DNA of 64,000 nucleotides from assembly GCF_042453785.1 (NCBI RefSeq), contig NC_091673.1, forward strand, positions 999,501 through 1,063,500, read 5' to 3'. This DNA comes from Malus domestica (taxonomy: Eukaryota; Streptophyta; Magnoliopsida; Rosales; Rosaceae). The stretch's first letter is position 1. Each line of letters begins with the position of its first letter. Positions 24,830 to 37,439 of this stretch are shown piece by piece. Made by a program: the position numbers and the translations under genes. Below the pieces are notes generated by a model, which made no database searches, had not been told where the DNA came from, and saw only the letters and a list, made by a program, of their open reading frames with translations.

Positions 24830-26445
24830 TATGTATCATCCTTGCACAATCAGCAAAATCATTCAGACGCTCAAGGCTACCTACAATTCACAAAATTAAA
24901 TTTTATTTGCGAAAAATGATTTAGAAGTAAGTTTAACTAGTTTACTTGCATATACAATTCCTTTTTTCTTAACTTTCTTGGTCATCCTAGCAAATCATGG
25001 GCAATATGAAACATGGATTTTCACTTGGTTGAAAAATACAAAGATCAAGATCTAACGGTTAAAACACTCGAATCTCATACTCTTTAACTTTTTATACGAA
25101 ACATAATGCATCTGGTAGGCTTGTAGCTAGCTAGCTGGGGACCTGAAATGAAAGCATCAAATGGCTCAGTGAAACCAAATTCAGGGCACCACGTACAACA
25201 AGACATGCAGAAGGCAGAAGTAGTACTCCACTACTGCGTACGGTACCAGTACTTGTTAGTGCTAGCTGCAGCATGCAAGCCATGGCATGGGACTCGAGTC
25301 CCATTGGGATACAAATGCAAATGGAAATGAGATGCTTTTATCAGGTCGATTATCTACCTAGATCGAGAATCAGGCGAGGTAGATGGATAGAGCCTAGAGA
25401 GAGAGGAAAGCCAAGAAAAAGGAGCACTCAGAGTCCACCATAAAGAAGAAGAAGCACCTGGACAGGACTGGACTGGCCTGGCCTTGGGAGGGTGAGGGAC
25501 GGGGATGGCATGGCATGCATGGCATTGGCAGGACTCAGGAGTGGGGAGGGAGGGACACGATATGATTATTTAGTTGAACAAAGAAAGAAGGAAAATTAGA
25601 ATGTTTTGTTTGGGATAGAAAGTGATGGGTATGGGCTTCACCTTCACCACCAGACCACATGACATGGCCGACATACACACACACTATGAGTGGCAGAAAA
25701 ATATAGATAGATGATGGCCTCAAAGTACAAGCGAGCACATGTATCGTGACGTTTTATGTTAATAATTTATAAATTTTATTTTAATTATTATTATATTACA
25801 AGTATGAGACGTTACAACGACAATACATTCATGTTATGAATGTTACTTTCAACTCTAAAGCCTTTATTAACTTACTTAACTATATTTTTCACACATTATT
25901 AACATTATTTGTAAATAAGAAGTCTCAAATTTAACTGAGTTTCACACTTAATAGTAATAGCCATTGACGATTGCTAGAGGACAAAGCAAGCCACCACCTC
26001 TCGTCTTAAAATATTTCAAACATAGAATATAAGTGTATATGAAAAGGGTCCCCATGCAATCTTCCCCTTATTCCATCAAAAGATATCCCTTTTTAAACAA
26101 ACCAGCATCGACAAAGTACTATTTCAATCAGAAACGTGTGTTTTTATTTTCCAAAAACAATTCTCATATCAATTAACAACTTAATCTAGTAACAAAACAT
26201 TCATCTCCAAAACTTACAAATTTTTTTTTACTTCCAAAACTTACAATTATGATCTTGAAGAAAACTATGACTTGAGAAAATAAAATATTATTTAAAAATA
26301 TAAATTTAGAAAAATTATTTTTAAAACTCCAAAAAATCACCTTGCACTTTTTTTTTTTTTTAATTTTATTGTATACTTTTTGTTTGAATAGAAAATTTTA
26401 TAATATATTAGACAATATAAAACAAGTTGAATTTAGAAACGGTTA

Positions 26446-26705
26446 GAGCATCTCCAACAACCTAGCGAAATGAGGTTGGTTGGCTAATTTAACAAAAAAA
26501 TGTAGCAAAATCAAAATTCAACACTCTAGCTAAATGACTAGCTATCGTAACTTTACGAACAAAAACAGGATGTTGCCAATTTGCCATCCTCCGTGAGGGG
26601 ACCGTAATGAATTAACCTTGAAAGTGGTGGATAGCTAAATTAACAATTGAATCAATTAGCTAAATTAACATTTGAATTATTTAGCGAGTATTGTTGGAGG
26701 TGCTC
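26446..26705. mobile_element. MITE with GAGCATCTCCAACAA termini
   Basis: Terminal inverted repeats TTAGAGCATCTCCAACAA (from 26443) and TTGTTGGAGGTGCTCTAA (to 26708) differ by one base pair. Flanking CGG on both sides may be a 3-bp target-site duplication. The interior repeats TAGCTAAAT-type motifs and has no ORF. This is a typical miniature inverted-repeat element; superfamily not assigned. Confidence 0.75.
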
Positions 26706-26912
26706 TAACGGGATGGATGCTCATATTCTCTCGTACCCGCCGGCCAAATTTACTATCCAAACCAAATCTGCCTCAAACCGGTGGGGTATTTTCGGAATTC
26801 AGTCTAGAAGTTCGGGGTTTTATGTAATTTAGAGGGAATGAGATCCGGGGCTTGCCGCCATGTCATTTTCCCAAAGATTTGTGATTGCGATTTTTCGACT
26901 TCCATCCTCTCA

Positions 26913-27136
26913 GAGGCAGATTATCTGTCCTCTCATTTTCTGTGTCTTCCTGTGCTATTTTATTTGTGTGATCACTGTTAAGTGGCGTAAATATTTTATA
27001 TTACTATTTTATTTTTGTCTTATTATTTTTATAAATAAATATATATAAAATATTAACGTGGTTTAACTGTGATCACACAAGACAAGACAGGAAGGCACAA
27101 AGACACAGGAAGTGGCAAGGGCAGAGAATCTGCCTC
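26913..27136. mobile_element. Foldback MITE, family A copy 1
   Basis: A long imperfect palindrome. The left arm runs GAGGCAGATTATCTGTCC to TTGTGTGATCACTGTTAAG, and the right arm is the reverse complement, from GGTTTAACTGTGATCACAC to GAATCTGCCTC. The AT-rich loop contains TTTTGTCTTATTATTTTTAT. The same element occurs at 34518-34753. Confidence 0.75.
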
Positions 27137-27763
27137 CCATCGGCCCAATTGGTTGGATTAATTCCAAAACACATCGCACACGTCTGGAAAGAATAACAAA
27201 ACTGACCAAGCTGAAGAAAATTATGACTGATTTAATTGAAAAGGGAAAACATAACTCGGGTAATGATTTTTGTGTATTTCTTTCGTGATCAGCATCTCCG
27301 TTTATTTCCATCATCTGATTTTTTTTTAATTTATTCAATTTAAATGTTAAAAATAAACAATATTACGGGCAAGTAAATAAATAAAAAAGACTGTGGAAAT
27401 CACTCTTTGAGAAACACATCTAGTAGTAATTAAGATGTCCAAATATTTATAGGACGATTTAAAACTAACACAAGAAATTAAAAGAAAACTAGAAAAGGCA
27501 GGCATCATATCAGATTGGTTCTGATGTTTAAATGGGCAATTATGCTTCCTTTGAGAGAGCACCAAATAAAAGGTAAAACGCATTTGGGGTGTTTCCTTTC
27601 TAAAGGGTCAGGATCATCAGACCCCTGATAATTTTTCAGTTGAATTCAAACTTTTCAAAAAAAATTAGCAAAGCAATCAACAGAGAGAGAGAAAGTAGGG
27701 AAGAGAGAGGGAGAGAGAGTAGTGCAAAATGCAATATTATAAGGAACTAGACAGAGGAGAGGG

Positions 27764-27764
27764 G

Positions 27765-27793
<29 letters not shown>
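27764..27793. repeat. GA microsatellite
   Basis: An almost perfect GA run within a wider GAGAGG-rich stretch starting near 27680. Confidence 0.8.
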
Positions 27794-27795
<2 letters not shown>

Positions 27796-27889
27796 TAGTT
27801 TATAAAGTGGGATGGTAGAGAAAGGGAGACAGGAGCGTATCTCTGAAAATCCAAAAAATTCGATTCAGTTTGCTTGCTTTAAAAAACAG

Positions 27890-28075
27890 TATAAAAAGTC
27901 ATCAAAACTACTATTTCATACTGAAAAAAATAATAATAATAAAAGTAATTTGAAAATTTTAAATTTTAACGATAAAAGTAAAATAAAGAATTAAATAAAT
28001 AATATTGAAATTAATTTTTTAATATAAAAATATAATTTTTTTGTTAAAATAAAAAATATCGAGACATTTTAGATT
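27890..28075 (-). mobile_element. Dispersed MITE-like repeat, copy 2 (degenerate, AT-drifted)
   Basis: The minus-strand relative of the repeat at 20478-20660. Recognisable pieces are AATTTGAAAATTTTAAATTT, TAACGATAAAAGTAAAATAA and TTTTTTGTTAAAATAAAAAA. It is more diverged than the other copies, so borders are approximate. Confidence 0.5.
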
Positions 28076-28794
28076 AAATAAAAAAAAACCATCATAAATA
28101 AAGAAAAAAGGTCCTCATCTTTGTACATTCATTGTACTCTGCATCAATCCACCACCATCTTTGTATAATTGTAGAGGTAAAGATCGTTTCTTTCAGCAAC
28201 CCCGTTTCTTTAGTTCTTTTGTTTCTCTCTCTACAACTCTCCATCTTTCTCTCTCTGAAACTCTCGTTGGTGTGCATTTCTGTGTTGTGTGCTGAGCTTA
28301 GCTGTGTGTGTTTTTTATTATTATATGGAGGCAAAACAGTGAACGTGCTTCTTCTTTGTCTGGATGCCTCTAACTAAGCTTCACGCTTTGAGATGGCATG
28401 ATTGGAGCTCTCTGTGTTTTTTTATTCCTTGAAAAAATTTGTTTAGCATTGACAGCCTGAGACTGACCATTTTCTAGGGGGAGAGAGAGTGAGGAGAGAG
28501 AAATACAAAGACTACTTTGGAATTTGAGCTTTGTTTTCATTTCCCCATCTTTTGAGAACCATGCTGTGCCTGTGAATTGAGAAATAATTCTTCTTTTCGA
28601 GCTCTGGGTCTCTCTCTCTCTCTCTCTACCTTTTACAATAGTACAATGGGGTTTCAGTGAGAGAGGAGAGAAGAAAGTCCACACTCCACGGAGGAGATAT
28701 ATATTTGCTCATATTTTGCTTATGCTTTCGGAAAAAAAGTGAAAAATAAGCACTTTTAAGAAAGTGGGTTCCTTTGTTTCAGATTAGATATGAG

Positions 28795-31700
28795 ATGGGT
28801 AAAGAGGAAACAAGAAGGAAAATCAAAGAAATTGGTTTAATGCTGATGGCTGGGACGATGAAGATGAAGAGCCACCACTCGGTGGCTGTGAGGTTGAATG
28901 AGCAAATGGGGGCCAAAAAAGGCTACACCTTTGTGCAGGCTCACAGGGCTTGGTTCCCAAAACTTTTCCTTCTTTGGGTTGGTGTGATGATTCTCTTGGG
29001 CTGGTTAACCTACAGATACATGGATGCTGATAACAAAGTGAGAAGGGTAGAACTTCTTGGTAGTATGTGTGATCAGAGGGCAAGAATGCTGCAGGATCAG
29101 TTCAGTGTTAGTGTTAATCATGTGCATGCCCTTGCAATCCTTGTTTCCACCTTCCATTACTACAAGAACCCTTCAGCAATTGATCAGGTATGTTTTGTTC
29201 TTTAATTTTGATCAAAACCCTTTTTTTGCTATGATATCTTTGACTAATTGTACAATTTGGTTGCTATAAGACAAGTAGTTTCTCAATTTTTATGATGATT
29301 GAATGTGGTACTGCTAGTTTGTGATTTGGGTTTTGTTTTTTGGGGAAAATGCAGGAAACGTTTGCTGAATACACTGCCAGAACCGCCTTCGAGAGGCCTC
29401 TTTTAAGTGGGGTGGCCTATGCACAAAGAGTGCTTGATTCGGATAGGGAAAAGTTCGAAAACCTACATGGTTGGACAATAAAGACAATGGAGAGGGAACC
29501 ATCGCCCATCCGAGATGAGTATGCGCCTGTAATTTTTTCGCAGGAAACCGTCTCTTACATTGAGTCACTTGATATGATGTCTGGGGAGGTAACAAAAGGA
29601 TTGTTTACTTTCACTTTGTCTATCTTGTTGAACTCTATGGCATTAATTGGAGCATTCGTTAGGCGTTTCATTTAACCTTTAATTCTTCCACTACATGATG
29701 CAGGAGGACAGAGAAAACATTTTGAGGGCCAGAGCTACTGGAAAAGCTGTTCTGACAAGTCCATTTAGGCTGCTGGGTTCTCATCATCTTGGTGTTGTAT
29801 TGACTTTCCCTGTTTACAAATCGAAGCTCCCTGCAAACCCAACTGTGGAGCAGCGCATTCAGGCGGCTGTTGGGTAAGTCGGCATACAACTATAGAACTA
29901 TGAAAACCCTCTTCAGATGCTTTTTGCATGCTGTTATTGTTACCTGCATATACTTTCGCCGGTTCCATGTGCATCCGCCACAGAAGTTGGCAACCTATGG
30001 GATGGTGCATTTGATTCTGTATAAAATGCAGGTACCTTGGTGGTGCCTTTGATGTTGAGTCCCTGGTGGAGAATTTGCTTGGACAACTTGCTGGGAATCA
30101 AGCCATTCAGGTTTATGTGTATGATGTTACAAACACTTCTGATCCCCTAATCATGTATGGTCACCAATATCAAGATGGTGACACATCTCTTCTGCATGAA
30201 AGCAAGCTGGATTTTGGAGATCCATTCCGAAGGCATCAGATGATATGTAGGTAAGGGCAACCATTCAATAACTAATGATAGATGGAATAATTGAGTGGTT
30301 ATGTCGTGCTAAAACACATAATTGGTTTCTTGAGCAGATATCATCAGACGGCACCTATGTCATGGACAGCGGTTAACACTGCATTCTTGTTCTTTGTGAT
30401 TGGTTTTTTGGTTGGCTATATCTTATATGGAGCAGCAATGCACATTGTTAAAGTTGAGGATGATTTCCGTGAAATGGAGGAACTAAAAGTTCGAGCAGAA
30501 GCTGCTGATGTTGCCAAGTCCCAGGTACTGTTTTCAACATTCCCAACATTGCTCATTCCTCAATGGCATGTTTTTTTGATATGTTGCCTTCTTTTTTTGT
30601 GCCAGTTTCTTGCTACTGTTTCTCATGAAATAAGAACGCCCATGAATGGAATCCTAGGTATGCTAACAGATCTCCCTGTTTTTAAGATTTTATTTTCAGA
30701 ATAACATTATATATCAGTCCGAAAATGCACTCTTGTAAGAGGTACAATCTTTATTTTTCCATGATTGCAGGAATGCTTGCCTTGCTTTTAGATACAGCTT
30801 TAAGTTCGACCCAGATGGATTATGCTCGAACTGCTCAAGCTTGTGGAAAGGCATTGATAACATTAATTAATGAGGTGCTTGACCGTGCGAAGATAGACGC
30901 TGGCAAGTTAGAGCTGGAAGAAGTTCCATTTGGCATTCGGTCGATACTAGATGATGTCCTATCTTTATTTTCTGAAAAAACTAGAAATAAGGGTATAGAG
31001 GTAAGCCTCAATGCCTTCAGCTCACAGTTACTGCAATGTTTTTGTAGTTCTTAAATTGTGTGGTGGTGATGGTGATACTTCTTAAATTGTGAAATTTGAA
31101 CTGTCATAACTAATAATATCATGTTACATCTGCAAATCTCCTAATTCCGATTTATATTTGGGATGTGAAGCTGGCAGTATTTGTTTCCGATAAAGTCCCA
31201 GAAATTTTTATGGGAGATCCAGGGAGATTCAGACAGATAATTACAAATCTAGTGGGTAACTCTATTAAAGTAAGTGGAAGTTTTCATTCTTTATTAGCAA
31301 CAGGCAGTAATAGGATTTAATAAAATCTTCGGTTTGTCCTGCTCAGGTTAGTGATCATAGAAAACTTATGTTTGAGCTATACATTTGGCAGTTCACTGAA
31401 CGAGGACATATATTTGTCAAAGTCCATCTAGCTGAGCCCTCAAAGGTGATGATAAATAGGAAGTCAGAGACTTACTTGAACGGAGGACCAGATGAAGGTG
31501 TGCTGACATCCGATGGCCATCAATTTAAAACTTTAAGTGGGTGTGAAGCAGCTAATGACTGGAATAGTTGGGATACGTTTAAGCATCTGGTGTCTGATGA
31601 AGAATACAGAGCTGATGTTGATGAAGCTTCTGAGAAGGTCACGTTGATGGTTTCTGTGGAGGATACAGGGATTGGTATACCATTAGGTGCGCAGGAATGT

Positions 31701-33222
31701 GTTTTTATGCCCTTCATGCAGGCAGACAGTTCAACTTCTAGACATTATGGAGGAACTGGTATTGGCTTGAGCATCAGTAAGTGTCTGGTTGAACTGATGG
31801 GTGGTCAGATAAAATTCGTAAGTCGACCACACATTGGGAGTACATTTTCTTTCACCGCTAATTTTAGGAGGTGCAAGAAAAATGCATTTAGTGACATGAA
31901 AAAACCTAATCCTGAGGATCTACCTTCTAGTTTGAGAGGATTGCGAGCAATAGTAGTTGATAGAAAACTTGTGAGAGCTGCTGTAACCAAATACCACTTG
32001 AAGAGACTTGGAATCCTTGTGGAAGTTGCGAGCAGCATCAAGATGGCCGTTGCTTCATGTGGAAGAAATGGTTCTGTGGCATCCGGGTACGTTTACTCTT
32101 GCTATGTCTTTAAAGTTTTTAAGGGGTTCAATATTTACTGCACTAAAACTAAAACAATATGACGATTCAATGTTATCTTTATTAACTGCCAATGAAAAAG
32201 GTAGACTGGAAAACCAAAAAAAGGGTAGACTTAGAAATAAGTAGGATGTGTTAGCTGAATTGAACTACTTCGTTATATATGACAGGAATAGTATCCAGCC
32301 AGATATAGTTCTAGTTGAGAAGGATTCATGGATTTCTGGTGAAGAACATGATCTTAATGCGCAGAAATTGGATTGGAAACAGAACGATCATGCATTTAAG
32401 CTGCCAAAAATGATTCTTCTTGCAACCAAAAATCTTAGTCAAGCTGAATCTGATAATGTAAGGGCAGCAGGTTTTGCGGATACTGTAATCATGAAACCTT
32501 TGAGGGCTAGTATGGTGGCTGCGTGTCTTCAAGAGGTCCTGGGCATAGGAAAGAAGAGGCAACCAGGGAGAGTGGTGCCGAATGGATCTAACGTTCTCCA
32601 AAGTCTGCTCTGTGGGAAGAAAATTTTGGTGGTTGATGACAATTTGGTAAACAGGAGAGTTGCTGCAGGTGCACTAAAGAAGTTTGGAGCTAATGTAGAG
32701 TGTGTTGATAGTGGCAAAGCTGCATTGGCGTTGCTTCAATTACCGCACAATTTTGATGCTTGCTTCATGGATATTCAAATGCCTGAAATGGATGGGTATG
32801 TTTCGGTGTTTCAGTTATTACATTCTAGATTCAAAATGCCCTTATTTTGATGCTTTCCCGTTCGTTATATTTTTTTTGGCAAAAATCTCTCAAACTCTTT
32901 CTTAGAAAGTGAGAAACGCATTTGCTAGCCATTGTGCTTGACCAAATTGGAATTGTAATTTATAAATGGGACTTTTGATTGCAGGTTTGAGGCAACTCGC
33001 AGAATCCGGCAGATGGAGAGCAAGGCAAATGTTGAGATGAATGGAGGATTTGAAGGACTAACAACAAAGGGTGACTGGCATTTGCCTGTGTTAGCTATGA
33101 CAGCGGACGTTATTCATGCCACCTATGATGAGTGCCTAAAGTGTGGGATGGATGGATACGTCTCAAAGCCCTTCGAGGAAGAGAATCTCTATCAAGCAGT
33201 GGCCAAGTTCTTCAAAACTTAA
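28795..33222 (+). CDS. AHK4: Cytokinin receptor hybrid histidine kinase (AHK4/CRE1/WOL type)
   Basis: Eleven coding exons join in frame: 28795-29187, 29355-29588, 29704-29873, 30032-30250, 30338-30524, 30606-30657, 30771-31000, 31171-31269, 31392-32086, 32286-32795 and 32985-33222, giving 1008 residues. The receptor binds cytokinin through its CHASE domain and starts a His-Asp phosphorelay to HPt proteins and response regulators. Order seen: membrane segment (about 57-76), CHASE domain, second membrane segment (about 352-374), kinase with His408 in [14 protein letters not shown] box (Asn521/Asn525), DTGIGIP (from 619) and GGTGIGLS. A degenerate receiver follows (from about 709), then a true receiver with Asp877/Asp878, phospho-acceptor Asp922 and Lys991. 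Sequence such as [16 protein letters not shown] points to AHK4 rather than AHK2/3. The N-terminus is shorter than in Arabidopsis AHK4. A probable leader intron acceptor lies 12 bases before the ATG. Confidence 0.95.
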
Positions 33223-34517
33223 ACCAGCCTCAGACTCGTAACAAGAACTATCAAACCCAAAACCTGCAGACATCTTCGTTGGTCGGATGTTACAAGCAAT
33301 TTTGTGATATTCCCAGAGAGAACGCTGAGAGTTGGTCCTAGAACTATGATGATTCTTAATGGCTTGAATGCAGGTTCGAGGACTCATTTCTAACCAAATT
33401 TTTAACTCTGATTCGGTATCCACGTACATGTATAGTAATGCAAACCTCCATATCCCACTTTGTATGTATTGTAGGATGATCCTAAAAGGGAAGGAGCAAA
33501 ATGTGTAAATGTTATAATTTTGTATGCCTTGTTTGAATCTTTCTTATGAGGAAAAAGGTTTCAAAAACGCCTTTGTTTTTCGGGACCGGCAACGGTACAC
33601 ATGCATTTACTTAATATATTCACCGTCTAGCGCTCAGATGTGCATCATAGTGGATTGTTAGATGGTAAATGAGTTAAGAAGGCACTGCATTTCTGCAGGA
33701 TTTCTCATTGGGCATATAGACTTTGTTGCATTGTTTTGGACTTGAGGGCTTGAGGGCTTGTGCGTTGTAAGAATTTCAATTGGGCTTATGCCAACACCCT
33801 CTCAAAGATTTCTTGAATGATTTAATTAGAGAAAATATCTCAAAAAATTAAATTTTAAAATCTCGAATTATTAATTGAAATTGTCAATGTTTAGTATGAC
33901 GTCGACATCTGATCTCTATGTCGTAAATATTTAACCTATAAGGAAGAGCATGATACGCACTACTCAAGCCGATTGAGCTAGGTTCACGTCAACCAGAATA
34001 GACACACATGAGCAATAATTTGGGTTAAATGTGGTTTAGTGATTTTCTAAGTTTGGCAATTCAATATATAGTGTTTTCAATTGGAAAAACCAACGCAAAT
34101 ATTTTATGTGGCGTACACACACATCATATGTAAGATGCGGTCGTTTTCTTGCTCGGTTGTCACTTGTCGAAGGGAGAAAATACACGTTTGCCAAGTTGAA
34201 GTTTTCAACTTCAAAACACTCGTGGAATTAAAGTATTAGCATTATATTATAATAAATAAAAGGCTGTGATATTCACACATCTATTTTTATTTCTCCCACA
34301 CATTTTTAGTTTTCGGCCGTCAGATCAGATAAATTGAAGAAGATCAACGGATAAAAATTAATAAGGATGTGTGAATCTCTAAATAAATATATAATATTGG
34401 CTTTTAACAGAATACCAATTTCTTTGTGGTGCCAAGTGGCGAGAGGGAACAAATGTAGGACCCATGCTACATGTGGACAAGTTGCATCGGACCAGGCTAT
34501 TGGTCTAAGTTTTGGTC

Positions 34518-34753
34518 TAAGTTTAGGACAAGGATTGTCTGTCCTCACATTTCCGATGCCTTTTCGTGCCCTTCTGTTTTGTGTGGTCACGTTTAAGTCA
34601 TGTTAATATTTTATATTATTTTTTCATAGAGATAATAAGACAAAAATAAATAGTAATATAAAATGTTGACGTGGCTTAACCGTGATCACACAAACAGAAG
34701 GGCACAAGATGGCACCAGAAATGGGAGGGCAGACAATCCTTATCCCTAAGTTT
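34518..34753. mobile_element. Foldback MITE, family A copy 2
   Basis: Terminal parts AGTTTAGGACAAGGATTGTC on the left and AGACAATCCTTATCCCTAAG on the right are inverted repeats. The inner arms TGTGTGGTCACGTTTAAGTC and GGCTTAACCGTGATCACAC also pair, and the loop TAATAAGACAAAAATAAATA is AT-rich. It matches the element at 26913-27136 in layout and sequence. Confidence 0.75.
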
Positions 34754-35400
34754 ATGTTTCACCAATGTCCCACCTTTGCATGGTCCACACCATGAGAGAT
34801 TTTTCAGTGTGACCGGTATACGAAATTGTACACCACGTGTTATTATGCAAATGATGAGATATGTGTGCTAAAAAAATAATAATTTAAAAAATAAAAATTT
34901 TCACCACTCTTATTAAAATACGAAGTATACCATTTATGTTCCCGTCATAACTAAAAATTTCTCTCACACCACAAAAGCATTCGACGTTGTCTTGTTGAAC
35001 ACCATCTACTTACCAAAATACAAATACATCTCCATCACATAATCGTTTATGCACCCGACCCCACACAACCCGAATGTTGTCGCCATATTCCAATGGTTAA
35101 AATATGGCCTTCGCACTTGAGCGACGATGATAGTGGGTCTAGTATCTCTATGATGACTTTATGTAATCTTTCTTTGTATGGCCTCTTTATTCGGCGATAG
35201 ACTAGCTATAATCGTAGATACGAATTTATTGCGTCAATCATTTATGTGACAAATTTATTTTCGTTAAGTTTGTGATAGTCGTGTTGAGGTTTACTCAAGT
35301 TGTTTATTTGAGTATGTTCACTTTAGATAATTTCCTGGAGTAATGTACCCAATTAGCGTTGTTGTTTTTGTTTGTAATGTTTAAGAAAAAAAAGAAAATG

Positions 35401-35560
35401 AAAATGAAACTTTAATGAAAAGCTTCAAATACTGTTCATTTTAACGAAAAACTATATTTTTACACTAAAAAGTCAATCTTAGTATTATTCACTTTACCCT
35501 TTATTTTGTCCTTATCGTTAAAACTCAAAGTTTTCAGTCTATTTTCATTAATTTTCTTAA
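35401..35560 (+). mobile_element. Dispersed MITE-like repeat, copy 3
   Basis: Carries AACTTTAATGAAAAGCTTC at one end and TTTTCATTAATTTTCTT at the other (imperfect inverted repeats). In between lie TGTTCATTTTAACGAAAAAC, TTACACTAAAAAGTCAATC and TTTACCCTTTATTTTGTCC, as in the copies at 20478 and 48340. Confidence 0.7.
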
Positions 35561-35884
35561 AAAAAGGACGGCATGAAGGCATATAGTGGAGGCCCTGGGA
35601 CTCTATTTGGATGTTGGACAGTGGGTTTTTGAATTTAAATTTCTTTAATTTTAAATAAAAGTATGGATAAAACGCTCCTAGCACATTTTGAAGGACGATG
35701 AAGCTTCATCTCCACTTCATATAATCCTTCAATCTTTCCCGGTATGCGATCTTTCATCACATTCTCACACACCTTTTTATGTATAACGAAATTCAAACTT
35801 AATCGGTGAACAATATACATTGGATGACGTGAATCATGTATGACCTTCACTTCATGCGTGAGCAAATCTGTTGTAAATTGTAAC

Positions 35885-37375
35885 TGTGAACACGGAAAAT
35901 TCCTGAAACGAAAGAGACAAGAACAACGTGCACAAACAAATATTTGTATTTGATAGTTTTGGGTTACAATCTCTCTCTATTTTGATCCTCTGATTCGATC
36001 TCCGTAAGGTGTTGATTTGTGGGATGTGCGATTGATCCAAGGGCCGTCGAGGCTTGATCTTGGATGAACGAGGATGAACGGATCTTCAAGGGCTTTTGGG
36101 CTTGATCTTGAAGAATGGTGATTGACGGATCTTCAAAATTTGTGAACACGGAAAATTCCTGAAACGAAAGAGACAAGAACAACGTGCACAAACAAATATT
36201 TGTATTTGATAGTTTTGGGTTACAATCTCTCTCTATTTTGATCCTCTGATTCGATCTCCGTAAGGTGTTGATTTGTGGGATGTGCGATTGATCCAAGGGC
36301 CGTCGAGGCTTGATCTTGGATGAACGAGGATGAACGGATCTTCAAGGGCTTTTGGGCTTGATCTTGAAGAATGGTGATTGACGGATCTTCAAAGGCTTTT
36401 GGGCTTGATCTTGAAGAACAGTGATGAATGGATTTCCGAGGGCTTTTGGGCTTGAACTCGAAGAACAGTGACGAACGGATCTTCGAGAGCTTTTGGGCTT
36501 GAACGGATCTTCGAGGGCTTTTGGGCTTGATCTCGAAGAACGGTGATGAACGATGAACGCTTTCTTCAAGGGCCGTCGAGGCTTGGACTTGATGAACAGA
36601 GATGAGCGGATTCGTTGATGTTGTCAATCCAAAGGGGCCGTTGGGGCTTGATCCTTGAGGATGAACAGTTGATGAATGGATTTCCGAGGGCTTTTGGGCT
36701 TGAACTCGAAGAACAGTGACGAACGGATCTTCGAGAGCTTTTGGGCTTGAACGGATCTTCGAGGGCTTTTGGGCTTGATCTCGAAGAACGGTGATGAACG
36801 ATGAACGCTTTCTTCAAGGGCCGTCGAGGCTTGGACTTGATGAACAGAGATGAGCGGATTCGTTGATGTTGTCAATCCAAAGGGGCCGTTGGGGCTTGAT
36901 CCTTGAGGATGAACAGTTGATGAACGATGAACACTTTCTCCAAGGGGCTGTTGAGGCTTGGGCTTGAAGGTGGATGATTGTTGATCCAAGGGCCGTCGGG
37001 GCTTGATCTTGGAAGAACGATGAACGAAGAACGAAGAAGGCTTTCTTGATTCTTCGGAAACCTGGATGCTTGAAAGCTTCGGAGTTTCAGAGCTTCAGAG
37101 CTTCCGAGCTTTAAGGTGTAATGTGAATTGGTTTCTTTAAAATGAATGAAATAGGCTTGTATTTATAGAATTTTCCAAGGCCTAATTTTGAATATAATAT
37201 CCCAGATGAAATAAGTCGTTTCTGCCAGGTGTTGACACGTGTCCTATTTGATGACTTTTCCAACTCATTTCAATTTTCGTTGAGTCACACGCTACGTGTA
37301 AAATTTATGTAATACATGAGCGTTGACACTTTGATTTACCGGTCAACATTTATTTACGAAATTTCGATGTCTACA
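35885..37375 (-). repeat. 3' LTR of the 12-kb element
   Basis: 1491 bp, plus-strand start TGTGAACACGGAAAATTCC and end ATTTCGATGTCTACA. It differs from the other LTR by a 3-base indel (ACAACGTGC against ACAACGACGTGC); no other difference was noticed, and the translations of the two LTRs agree wherever compared. It contains nested tandem duplications (units of 256 and 248 bp) and a GACACGTGTC palindrome at 37234-37243. Confidence 0.95.
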
Positions 37376-37389
37376 AATGCCCCCACTTC
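37376..37389 (-). other. Polypurine tract of the 12-kb element
   Basis: Directly next to the 3' LTR the minus strand reads GAAGTGGGGGCATT before TGTAGACATC. A purine-rich tract abutting the 3' LTR is where plus-strand DNA synthesis is primed in LTR retrotransposons. Confidence 0.7.
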
Positions 37390-37439
37390 AAGGCACGTCG
37401 TATACATGTGCTTGTCACGTGTAGGAGATGCGTTTTTGA

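Larger units (their letters stand above)
18600..28794. other. Gene-free AT-rich region dense in transposon remains
   Basis: Ten kilobases without a convincing gene; ORFs do not exceed about 104 codons and resemble nothing. Separately listed contents are a tandem duplication (20598-21405), a SINE (about 22655-22868), a long inverted-repeat element (about 23155-23928), a solo LTR (24120-24829), two MITEs (26446-26705, 26913-27136), a GA tract (about 27764-27793) and a dispersed repeat copy (27890-28075). The last several hundred bases, with CT tracts near 28220-28260 and 28611-28628, are probably leader or promoter of the histidine kinase gene. Confidence 0.6.
33223..35879. other. Intergenic region downstream of the histidine kinase gene
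   Basis: Contains the kinase 3' untranslated region (probably to about 33530), a foldback MITE (34518-34753) and a dispersed repeat copy (35401-35560). The interval 35093-35120 has a small hairpin, CCATATTCC...ATATGG, of no evident meaning. No gene seen. Confidence 0.6.

Noticed and set aside
35964-37000. ORFs of 75-135 codons on the minus strand within the left LTR, with identical twins at 46505-47530
   Set aside because: They are translations of the LTR tandem repeats, overlap each other in different frames and have no independent start or domain.
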